NCBI GenBank assembly: GCA_964407055.1
Contig: CAYOUD010000065.1
Location: forward strand, 1 to 13,351
Origin: JAQIBY01 sp964407055
GTDB taxonomy: Bacteria > Bacteroidota > Bacteroidia > Bacteroidales > ML635J-15
Length of the DNA: 13,351 nt
Direction: 5' to 3'
This document shows, piece by piece, positions 7,187 through 13,351 of the stretch. A program made the translations under genes and the position numbers. How positions within the stretch are numbered: the first letter of the stretch is position 1; each line of letters starts with the position of its first letter. The notes beneath the pieces are model-generated. The model saw nothing but the letters and a program-made list of their open reading frames with translations. It was not told the DNA's origin and made no database searches.

Positions 7187-8297
7187 TATTCTCGTTGTTG
7201 ACGACGAACCAGGAATTCGGGCAGGGATTAAACGCGTGCTCAGAAAGTTTACCGTGGATTATCCCTTTATGGATGATGAATTTGGCTTTACCGTAGATGA
7301 AGCAGCAACCGGAGAAGAAGCGATCGAAAAACTCAAAACGCACACTCCCGACATCATCCTGCTTGACAACAAACTCCCCGGGATTCAGGGAATTGACGTA
7401 CTCGAATACATTACCGAAAACCAGATTGATGCATATGTGGTTATGATTACAAGTTATGCATCACTCGATTTAGCGGTAAAAGCAACTAAACACGGGGCCT
7501 TTGATTTTGTGCCGAAACCTTTCACTCCGCAGGAACTCAGATCATCAATAGAAAATGTGTCAAAACAGCTTTTCCTGAAACGAATGACTGCAAAAATGCA
7601 CAAAGAAGGGAAACAAATCCGCTTTCAGTTTCTTTCGCTGTTATCTCACGAATTAAAAGCACCACTGACTGCCGTCGAAGGGTATTTAAGGATGATGCAG
7701 GAAAAATCTGCAGGTGAAAACATTGACGATTACATGAAAATGATTTCCCGTTCACTGGACAGAATCCAGGGTATGCGTAATATGATTATGGATTTGCTGG
7801 ATTTAACCAAACTTGAATCTGCAAAAAAACAACGCAGCATTGAGCAATGTAATCTCACTCAATTAGCCGACAATGCGCTGGCAACCATGCAACCTTCCGC
7901 AATCCAAAAAGATGTAGAACTAATTCTCAACGCAAACGAAAATGTCGTACTAACAGCCGACCCAGAGGAAATTGAAATCATACTTAACAACCTAATTTCA
8001 AACGGAATTAAATACAACAAACCTCAGGGAAAAGTGTTTCTGAAATTGGAGGAAAACGAACATAATGTGAAAATTATTGTTGAAGACACTGGGTTCGGGA
8101 TATCAGATGAAGACCAAAAACAACTCTTTAAAGAATTTGTCAGAATAAAAAATGATAAAACAAAACACATTTCCGGTAGCGGCCTCGGATTATCCATTGT
8201 CAAAAGAATTTCAGATAATTATCAGGCCAAAATCTCTGTAAAAAGTGAATTAGAGAAAGGTTCCGTTTTTTGTATCACATTTTTAAAAACAAATTAA
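7173..8297 (+). CDS. Hybrid receiver-histidine kinase
   Basis: The 374-residue soluble protein has an N-terminal receiver (about 3-125: D10/D11, phosphoacceptor D65 in LLDNKLPG, K115 in VPKPF) followed directly by a HisKA/HATPase kinase (H159 in LLSHELKAPLTA, N-box LNNLISNGIKY at 271-281, D305 in EDTGFGI, and GSGLGLSIVK). There is no sensory PAS/GAF domain and no transmembrane helix, so its only visible input is phosphorylation of its own receiver. Placed after the hydrogenase-kinase and a lone receiver, it could be a downstream relay step. No final DNA-binding partner is encoded nearby apart from Rex, which has no receiver. The start codon lies 14 nt inside the preceding gene, and a 7-nt gap leads to rex. 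Confidence 0.88.
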   Translation: MENFNILVVDDEPGIRAGIKRVLRKFTVDYPFMDDEFGFTVDEAATGEEAIEKLKTHTPDIILLDNKLPGIQGIDVLEYITENQIDAYVVMITSYASLDLAVKATKHGAFDFVPKPFTPQELRSSIENVSKQLFLKRMTAKMHKEGKQIRFQFLSLLSHELKAPLTAVEGYLRMMQEKSAGENIDDYMKMISRSLDRIQGMRNMIMDLLDLTKLESAKKQRSIEQCNLTQLADNALATMQPSAIQKDVELILNANENVVLTADPEEIEIILNNLISNGIKYNKPQGKVFLKLEENEHNVKIIVEDTGFGISDEDQKQLFKEFVRIKNDKTKHISGSGLGLSIVKRISDNYQAKISVKSELEKGSVFCITFLKTN

Positions 8298-8304
8298 ATG
8301 CCTT

Positions 8305-8925
8305 ATGAAACTTCCGCAAAAATCTATAGAACGGCTTAGCCAGTACAGAAGAATCCTTTTAAACAACCTCAAAAAAGGAAAAGAACATATCTATTCCCAT
8401 GAACTTGCAAGCCAATTGCATTTCACGCCCGTACAAGTCAGGCGCGACATTATGCTAATTGGATATACGGGAACTCAACGAAAAGGATATGTCATTAAAG
8501 CCCTTATAAATCGAATCGGCGAAATCCTTGATGGGGATAGTCAATCCAACGCAATCATTATCGGAATGGGAAATCTCGGAAAAGCAATCACAAGCTATTT
8601 TAACGGAAAACGAACAAAAATTGAAATTGCTGCTGCATTTGATTCCGATGAACAGAAAATCAACCGCGTTATTTCAAATGTACGATGTTATCACATTAGT
8701 ACCTTAAAAGAGAAAATGGACGAACTAAACATCTCAATCGCAATAATGACGCTCGCACCGGAGGCTGCACAAGAAGTGGCAGACCAACTCGTATTAAATA
8801 ACATCAAAGGCATTCTAAATTTCACATCAATCCCAATAAACATCCCGGATCATATTTATGTGGAAAATTATGACATGGTAACTTCTATGGAAAAAGTTGC
8901 ATATTTTGTCAATCACAATGAGTAA
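8305..8925 (+). CDS. rex: Redox-sensing transcriptional repressor Rex
   Basis: The 206-residue protein has an N-terminal winged helix (about 5-63, with the recognition part TPVQVRRDIMLIGYTGTQ at 41-58) and a Rossmann NAD(H)-binding domain starting with IIGMGNLGKAI (85-95). It ends in the swapped-helix tail typical of Rex (NYDMVTSMEKVAYFV). Rex dimers bind DNA when NADH/NAD+ is low and release it when NADH binds. A matching dyad lies at 605-632 before hydC. Because rex is the seventh gene of that operon, the arrangement predicts negative autoregulation and hydrogenase induction when NADH accumulates. Length is normal for the family. A downstream effect of the neighbouring two-component proteins on Rex is not visible in the sequence. 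Confidence 0.93.
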   Translation: MKLPQKSIERLSQYRRILLNNLKKGKEHIYSHELASQLHFTPVQVRRDIMLIGYTGTQRKGYVIKALINRIGEILDGDSQSNAIIIGMGNLGKAITSYFNGKRTKIEIAAAFDSDEQKINRVISNVRCYHISTLKEKMDELNISIAIMTLAPEAAQEVADQLVLNNIKGILNFTSIPINIPDHIYVENYDMVTSMEKVAYFVNHNE

Positions 8926-8954
8926 ATTTATCCACCGAAAATGCAAGAGAAAGA

Positions 8955-9872
8955 ATGAAGATACATACAGATTTTTATCATTGTGGCGAAATAAAAAATG
9001 CGGTAATTACAACCGGCACATTTGACGGAGTGCATATCGGACATAAAATAATTCTTGACAGATTAGACTTTCTATCAAAATCCGTAAATGGAGAATCTGT
9101 CCTGATTACATTTCATCCACATCCCAGAAAAATCCTTTTTCCAGACAAATGTGGAGATCTGAAATTGATAAATTCACAAGAAGAGAAAGAGCAACTACTT
9201 GCGGAAACCGGACTTGACCATCTATTTATCATTCCGTTTACCTTGGAGTTTTCGAAAACGACATCTCATAGTTTTGTCAATGATATTTTGCTAAAAAAAT
9301 TGCATGCACGAATTATCATTGTCGGTTTTAATCATCATTTCGGACATAATCGTGAAGGAGACTACAGCTATCTCCATAAACTAAGCAAAACCCATAATTT
9401 TGATGTGGAAGAAATCCCAATGAAAGACATTGAGCATGAGGTGGTAAGCTCAACAAGAATCCGTAAAGCCTTGCAAGAAGGGCATATCCAAAGAGCAAAT
9501 GCCTATTTGGATCATTATTACAACATCCAGGGAGAAACCATTGAATGCAGTGATTTTCCCGCCAATCACGAATGCAAAATTTATGAAATTATAATTGAGG
9601 AAGAAGAAAAACTCATTCCTCCGGTTGGCAGTTATGCTATTTCAGTTAATAATGGAAAACATCACGGATTGTCCATTATTTTAACTCATAAATCTGAAAA
9701 ACCCAGAGCTTTCATTCTCGGATTTGATGAGAATTTGTCAATTGATACAAACAAACGAAACAACATATTTTATCATAAAAAAATATCAACCAATTATCAG
9801 CTTAATCAATCGAAACAATTTGAAACGCAGATTTTGGAAGATATCAATGAAATTAATGAATTGATTTTTTAA
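8955..9872 (+). CDS. ribF: RibF-like FMN adenylyltransferase with eroded riboflavin kinase half
   Basis: The 305-residue protein matches bifunctional RibF in length. The N-terminal nucleotidyltransferase is intact: TGTFDGVHIGHK (20-31), TFHPHPRKILFP (52-63), GFNHHFGHNREGD (124-136) and SSTRIRKAL (165-173). The C-terminal half (about 187-305) begins like a riboflavin kinase (YYNIQGETI) and contains IPPVGSYAISVNNGKHHGLS, but the GRxxGFPTAN nucleotide/Mg motif is reduced to CSDFPANHE (198-206) and the usual NIGxRPT segment cannot be found. It may make FAD from FMN but may not phosphorylate riboflavin. It starts 29 nt after rex on the same strand, so co-transcription with the flavin-dependent hydrogenase operon is possible. 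A weak purine run (AAGAGAAAGA) precedes the ATG. Confidence 0.87.
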   Translation: MKIHTDFYHCGEIKNAVITTGTFDGVHIGHKIILDRLDFLSKSVNGESVLITFHPHPRKILFPDKCGDLKLINSQEEKEQLLAETGLDHLFIIPFTLEFSKTTSHSFVNDILLKKLHARIIIVGFNHHFGHNREGDYSYLHKLSKTHNFDVEEIPMKDIEHEVVSSTRIRKALQEGHIQRANAYLDHYYNIQGETIECSDFPANHECKIYEIIIEEEEKLIPPVGSYAISVNNGKHHGLSIILTHKSEKPRAFILGFDENLSIDTNKRNNIFYHKKISTNYQLNQSKQFETQILEDINEINELIF

Positions 9873-9896
9873 TTTTACGCACAAATTTGTGTAAAA
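9873..9896. repeat. Short palindrome between ribF and ugd
   Basis: TTTTACGCACAAATTTGTGTAAAA contains a perfect 12-bp dyad CACAAATTTGTG (9880-9891) with TTTTA/TAAAA arms outside. It follows the ribF stop immediately and ends 10 nt before the ugd ATG. It might be an operator or a weak attenuator. It has no G+C-rich stem followed by a T run, so it is not a clear terminator. Confidence 0.45.
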
Positions 9897-9906
9897 CATT
9901 TTGCTT

Positions 9907-11217
9907 ATGAAAATTACAATGGTTGGTACCGGCTACGTCGGTCTTGTTTCAGGAACATGCTTTGCAGAAGTCGGAGTAAACGTTTCATGTGTTGATATCG
10001 ACAAAAAGAAAATCGACAATTTAAATCAAGGAATCCTTCCTATCTGGGAACCGGGTCTTGAAAACATGGTTAAACGGAACGTTGAGAAAAACCGTTTGAA
10101 ATTTACAACAAACCTCAAAGCTGGCATTAAAGACTCAGAAGCTTTATTTATTGCTGTCGGGACTCCACCCGATGAAGATGGCTCCGCAGATTTAAAATAT
10201 GTACTTCAGGTTGCTAAAGAAGCCGCCGAATACATGGAAAACTATTTGTTGATTATCACAAAAAGTACAGTGCCAATCGGAACCGCAGAAAAAGTGCGCC
10301 AAGCGGTAAAAGAAATATTAACTAAACGTGGAAAATCAACCGATTTTGACGTGGCTTCAAATCCTGAATTCCTGAAAGAAGGCGATGCAATTAATGATGC
10401 CATGCACCCCGACAGAATTGTTGTTGGAACAGATTCTAACCGCGCAAAAGAGACCATGAATCGCTTGTACAAACCTTTCGTTCTGAATGGACATCCAGTA
10501 ATTTTCATGGATATTCCTTCAGCTGAATTAACTAAATATGCTGCAAATGCAATGCTAGCCACAAAAATTTCATTCATGAATGACATGGCAAACTTTTGCG
10601 AAAAAGTAGGTGCAGATATTAACATGGTTCGTAAAGGTATCGGCTCTGACAAACGAATCGGGAAATATTTCATATATGCAGGCACCGGATATGGTGGCTC
10701 ATGCTTCCCAAAAGATGTGAAAGCAGTAATAAAGACAGCAGATCAAAACGGATATAGTTTGGAAATTCTGAAATCTGTTGAAGATGTCAACGAAAGACAA
10801 AAGGAGACCCTTTACAAAAAAGCACTTAAACATTTTGGCGATTTGAAAGGTAAAAAATTCGCTATGTGGGGATTATCGTTCAAACCCAACACAGATGACA
10901 TGCGTGAAGCACCTGCTCTCACACTTATTGATTTGTTCACTGAAGCCGGGGCAGAAATTATTGCTTACGATCCGGTTGCAATAGGCGAATGCAAACGCAG
11001 AGTTGGAGACAAAATCAAATATGCCGACAAACCCTATGACACAATCCAAGATGCCGATGCATTACTACTCGTTACTGAATGGTCAGAATTTAGAGTGCTG
11101 GATTACGAACGCATGGACAGTATGAAAAGTAAAATCATTTTTGACGGGCGAAATATTTTCACACCCGACGAAGTGAGAAATCACGGATTTACTTATTACA
11201 GCATAGGCAGAAAATAA
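9907..11217 (+). CDS. ugd: UDP-glucose 6-dehydrogenase
   Basis: The 436-residue enzyme oxidises UDP-glucose to UDP-glucuronate with two NAD+, supplying precursors for surface polysaccharides. It shows the Rossmann start MVGTGYVGLVSG (5-16), VGTPP (84-88), KSTVPIGT (119-126), PEFLKEGDAINDAMHPDR (153-170), KYAANAMLATKISFMND (210-226), the catalytic cysteine C266 in GYGGSCFPKD, and WGLSFKPNTDDMREAP (321-336). Length is normal. I chose ATG at 9907. A TTG two codons upstream (9901) would also be open but adds only two residues before the conserved start. A strong terminator follows at 11248-11287. The gene is functionally unrelated to hydrogen metabolism, although only 34 nt separates it from ribF. 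Confidence 0.95.
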   Translation: MKITMVGTGYVGLVSGTCFAEVGVNVSCVDIDKKKIDNLNQGILPIWEPGLENMVKRNVEKNRLKFTTNLKAGIKDSEALFIAVGTPPDEDGSADLKYVLQVAKEAAEYMENYLLIITKSTVPIGTAEKVRQAVKEILTKRGKSTDFDVASNPEFLKEGDAINDAMHPDRIVVGTDSNRAKETMNRLYKPFVLNGHPVIFMDIPSAELTKYAANAMLATKISFMNDMANFCEKVGADINMVRKGIGSDKRIGKYFIYAGTGYGGSCFPKDVKAVIKTADQNGYSLEILKSVEDVNERQKETLYKKALKHFGDLKGKKFAMWGLSFKPNTDDMREAPALTLIDLFTEAGAEIIAYDPVAIGECKRRVGDKIKYADKPYDTIQDADALLLVTEWSEFRVLDYERMDSMKSKIIFDGRNIFTPDEVRNHGFTYYSIGRK

Positions 11218-11247
11218 GAAATTCAAACAACAATTTCATGCTTGAAT

Positions 11248-11287
11248 AAAAAAATGATTGGCTGCAAGTGCGGTCAATCATTTTTTT
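11248..11287. terminator. Rho-independent terminator after ugd (potentially bidirectional)
   Basis: A 13-bp perfect stem pairs AAAAAAATGATTG (11248-11260) with CAATCATTTTTTT (11275-11287) around a 14-nt loop. The loop can form an extra GCA/TGC pairing. It ends in seven T residues on the plus strand and, because of the A run on the left, also on the minus strand. It marks the end of the ugd transcript. Confidence 0.88.
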
Positions 11288-11316
11288 ATAAATACCAAAA
11301 TAAAAAAGAAAATCCG

Positions 11317-11324
11317 TATCTTTG
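11317..11324 (+). promoter_or_regulatory. Candidate -7 box before the TPR regulator gene
   Basis: TATCTTTG matches the Bacteroidota TAnnTTTG consensus exactly. It ends only 5 nt before the chosen ATG at 11330, implying a leaderless transcript or use of the in-frame ATG at 11366. No convincing -33 TTTG element is present at the usual distance. Confidence 0.45.
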
Positions 11325-11329
11325 AATTC

Positions 11330-12391
11330 ATGGGAATAATTAGCGGACAAAAAATATCACTGGGGATGATTGCATTTTCCATTCTTTTTATCCTGACACC
11401 CCTTTCAGGACAAGCAGATGATTCCGTACGAAAAAACATTATCGAACAAGTTAACCAGTCAACCACTCCGGGAGAAAAAGGCTATGCCTTTAATCGCTTA
11501 TCAGACCTATACCTCGATATTGATTTAGACTCTGCGCAAACTTACGCTGACTCGGCTCTTTTTTACGCCTCAATGATCGGAGATTACAGGCAAATTTCAG
11601 ATGCTTGGGTGAATTTCGGTAATTCATATTTCTTTCAAGGAATGTTGGATTCTGCAAAAGTTTATTACGAAAAATCCTTTGAAGTCATTCGCCTTACAAC
11701 TGATATGGATGAGATCGCAGCAGCATTGAATCGGCTCGGACTCATCTATCAGGCAAAGGGTTTTCATGATGAAGCAACTGATTTTTACATAAAGGCTGCC
11801 CGATATTACGAAAGAAACAATAATAAACAAGGAATGGCTGATGTTTACAATAATATTGGAATAATAAACCACCATTTCAACCAATTAGAAATTGCAAAAA
11901 CCTACTATCTTAAATCTTTACATCTTTTTAGAAAGACACAAGACCAAGCCGGGGAAGCTCAGGTCATGAATAATCTGGCAACCTTTTACACCGAAAGCGA
12001 GCAACCTGACTCAGCCTTCCTTTTTATCAGAAAAGCAAAAAAAATCTTTGCAGATATCAATCACCCATCCGATGAAGCAACCTGTAATCTCAACATTGCC
12101 ACACTACACAACAGAAATGAAACATCCGACTCTGTTTTATATTACTTAGACCAGGCAGAAACGCTATTTTCAATTATTGAAAATCACATTGGAATATCAA
12201 GTGTATATTACAACAAAGGACTTTATTTCAATAACATAAACAAACCGGAGCAAGCAATTCAAACGCTTAATAAATCCCTGGAAATAAGACGCAAAATCGG
12301 AAATAAAACAAGCATTATGGAGTGCCTTAAAGCACTGTCAGGAGCTTATGAAAAAATACCAAATCACCAACTGGCATTGCATTTTTTTTAA
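11330..12391 (+). CDS. TPR/LuxR-type regulator, N-terminal part, cut by an in-frame TAA
   Basis: The 353 codons encode a signal-peptide-like N-terminus (K8, hydrophobic stretch about 10-25, SGQA near the cleavage region) followed by about seven or eight tetratricopeptide repeats through to residue 353, rich in the A--Y---A--Y--A spacing. A frame open from TTG at 11258 was not used because that start lies inside the ugd terminator. The frame stops at TAA (12389-12391) within CAT TTT TTT TAA GAA, and the same frame continues with EAQAYQDSIAGEE into the part listed at 12431. One substitution (AAA to TAA) would explain the break. Alone, this half would be a periplasmic TPR protein with no anchor. 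It is a pseudogene, a sequence error, or a recently split gene; the intact family is common in Bacteroidota. Confidence 0.8.
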   Translation: MGIISGQKISLGMIAFSILFILTPLSGQADDSVRKNIIEQVNQSTTPGEKGYAFNRLSDLYLDIDLDSAQTYADSALFYASMIGDYRQISDAWVNFGNSYFFQGMLDSAKVYYEKSFEVIRLTTDMDEIAAALNRLGLIYQAKGFHDEATDFYIKAARYYERNNNKQGMADVYNNIGIINHHFNQLEIAKTYYLKSLHLFRKTQDQAGEAQVMNNLATFYTESEQPDSAFLFIRKAKKIFADINHPSDEATCNLNIATLHNRNETSDSVLYYLDQAETLFSIIENHIGISSVYYNKGLYFNNINKPEQAIQTLNKSLEIRRKIGNKTSIMECLKALSGAYEKIPNHQLALHFF

Positions 12392-12430
12392 GAAGCACAG
12401 GCTTATCAAGACAGTATTGCTGGGGAAGAG

Positions 12431-13198
12431 ATGCAGGTGCGATTTCAGGAATTGCAAGTACGCTACGAAACAGAAAAAATGGATAAGGAAATTATTCTTT
12501 ATAAAAAACAAGCGCAAGAAAGGAGAAACCAGAACATTCTACTTATTATTGGTATCACCGGATTTATGTTGATTCCCATTCTTTTCTTTTACCTGTTCAG
12601 AACCAAGGCCAGACTATTAAGCAGTCAGGAAGAGTATTTTTCCCAACAAGAAAAATTGAATCAACTTCAATTGGAAAAAAAACAAGCTGAAAACCAACTT
12701 CTCGAAGAGGAAATATTACAGCAGAAAGAAGTTCATCACCTACAAAATGAAAAAATTCAGGCAGAAATCGAGCACAAAAGTCGCGAATTACTAACATCTG
12801 CAATGCATATTGTCAATAAAAACAAAATTCTGGCTGAAATAAAAGACACATTAGAAAATATTTCATCAAGCTCTGAAAGCGTATTTCGCAAAAATGCAAA
12901 TGATTTATGTAAGGAAATTAACAAAACCATACATGTTGACAGTGATTGGGAACAATTCAAAATGCATTTCGATGCAGTGAATACAAATTTCTTTGAAAAA
13001 CTCGAAGCGGAATTCCCCAATTTGACAAAATCTGACATGAAAGTTAGTGCTTATTTAAAAATAAATCTTTCAACAAAAGAAATTGCACAAATTATGAACG
13101 TTTCTCCGGCGGCTGTCCATAAAAGATTTTATCGATTAAGACAAAAAATGAAACTTGAGCCAAATACAAATCTTACAAAATTCTTCATGGCATATTAA
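12431..13198 (+). CDS. TPR/LuxR-type regulator, C-terminal part (TM, coiled coil, HTH)
   Basis: The 255 codons from the first ATG after the internal stop encode a short helix (1-33), one transmembrane segment (about 35-56, ILLIIGITGFMLIPILFFY), a long charged coiled coil (about 65-120), and a C-terminal LuxR-like helix-turn-helix: LTKSDMKVSAYLKINLSTKE (198-217) then IAQIMNVSPAAVHKRFYRLR (218-237). It is in the same frame as the TPR part, with no further stop between 12392 and the ATG, so both were once one protein of about 620 residues reading a periplasmic or TPR signal and acting on DNA in the cytoplasm. A purine run (GGGGAAGAG) abuts the ATG but is too close for an ideal ribosome site. Whether this part is translated on its own is unknown. 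Confidence 0.8.
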   Translation: MQVRFQELQVRYETEKMDKEIILYKKQAQERRNQNILLIIGITGFMLIPILFFYLFRTKARLLSSQEEYFSQQEKLNQLQLEKKQAENQLLEEEILQQKEVHHLQNEKIQAEIEHKSRELLTSAMHIVNKNKILAEIKDTLENISSSSESVFRKNANDLCKEINKTIHVDSDWEQFKMHFDAVNTNFFEKLEAEFPNLTKSDMKVSAYLKINLSTKEIAQIMNVSPAAVHKRFYRLRQKMKLEPNTNLTKFFMAY

Positions 13199-13200
13199 AC

Positions 13201-13248
13201 TAACGATTGAACCCCACCTGCCGGGCTGCCGAGGACAACTATACGTTA
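13201..13248. other. GC-rich segment bounded by TAACG/CGTTA
   Basis: Two bases after the regulator stop, TAACG (13201-13205) and CGTTA (13244-13248) form inverted ends, with TTG (13207-13209) facing CAA (13236-13238) inside. The interior is markedly GC-richer than its surroundings and has a TGCCGGGC/TGCCGAGG tandem near-repeat (13219-13234). The layout recalls integron attC sites or other cassette-like structured repeats, but it is short and no integrase is visible. Confidence 0.3.
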
Positions 13249-13351
13249 TTTGCCTACTGCAGTATATTAACCCGAAAAATTCACCGCAAATAGTTTGATG
13301 TTAATACCGATTGTGAATCAAAATTGCCGATACAATTCATTTTATTTCTTG
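13249..13351. other. Unassigned AT-rich sequence to the window end
   Basis: No open frame of note, RNA gene, terminator or clear promoter was seen here. It may be the upstream region of a gene beyond the window. Confidence 0.5.

Noticed and set aside
9873..9896. The ribF-ugd palindrome as a second Rex site
   Set aside because: Its half-sites read CACAAA/TTTGTG, the reverse orientation of the Rex TTGTGAA/TTGTTAA half-sites, so it does not match.
10242..10685. A 147-codon minus-strand frame inside ugd
   Set aside because: It lies antisense to the strongly conserved core of UDP-glucose dehydrogenase and has no recognisable features. It is a shadow of the real gene.
11258..11329. A TTG start 24 codons upstream of the TPR gene
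   Set aside because: It lies inside the loop and stem of the ugd terminator, and the added residues would precede and disrupt the signal peptide. ATG at 11330 fits better.
12382..12391. Programmed frameshifting at the eight-T run
   Set aside because: The downstream coding sequence is in the same frame as the upstream part, so a +1 or -1 shift would not join them.

Overview
The window looks like an AT-rich chromosome segment from an anaerobic or facultative member of the Bacteroidota. Supporting signs are the near absence of Shine-Dalgarno sequences, -7 promoter boxes of the TAnnTTTG type, a Rex protein with a Bacteroidota-like C-terminus (NFTSIPINIP...NYDMVTSMEKVAYFV), and a periplasmic-TPR / single-TM / coiled-coil / LuxR-like HTH regulator of a kind common in that phylum. 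No rRNA, tRNA, CRISPR array or transposase gene is visible. The lineage is an inference from style, not from a marker gene.

Region 1 (1-674) is a long intergenic stretch. It may carry the last codons of an upstream gene (3-83). It holds two directly oriented copies of a 111-bp palindromic element (122-232 and 456-566) that are identical except at positions facing each other across the palindrome. Between them is a separate A-loop hairpin (334-381). Just before the first gene there is a 28-bp Rex-like operator (605-632) overlapping a Bacteroidota promoter (-7 box 653-660).

Region 2 (675-8925) is a tightly packed hydrogen/redox operon of seven genes with gaps of at most 7 nt or short overlaps: NuoE-like HydC, NuoF-like HydB, an M3-architecture [FeFe] hydrogenase HydA, a second [FeFe] hydrogenase-like protein fused to a histidine kinase, a lone receiver protein, a receiver-histidine kinase hybrid, and Rex. 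HydC and HydB should exchange electrons with NAD(H) and HydA with H2 or ferredoxin, as in electron-bifurcating HydABC. The hydrogenase-kinase fusion is probably an H2 or redox sensor feeding the two receiver proteins. Rex would read the NADH/NAD+ ratio and act on the operator in front of hydC. HydA keeps all cluster ligands but has lost the usual proton-shuttle Cys and three other active-site residues, so its catalytic role is uncertain. Neither receiver protein has a DNA-binding output domain. The maturases HydE, HydF and HydG are not in the window.

Region 3 (8955-11287) continues on the same strand with ribF (intact FAD-synthetase half, eroded riboflavin-kinase half) and ugd (UDP-glucose 6-dehydrogenase), ending at a strong hairpin terminator (11248-11287). 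The short gaps permit co-transcription with the hydrogenase operon.

Region 4 (11288-13351) holds a TPR/LuxR-type regulator gene (11330-13198) split by one in-frame TAA at 12389-12391. It is followed by a small GC-rich segment bounded by TAACG/CGTTA (13201-13248) and unassigned sequence to the window end.
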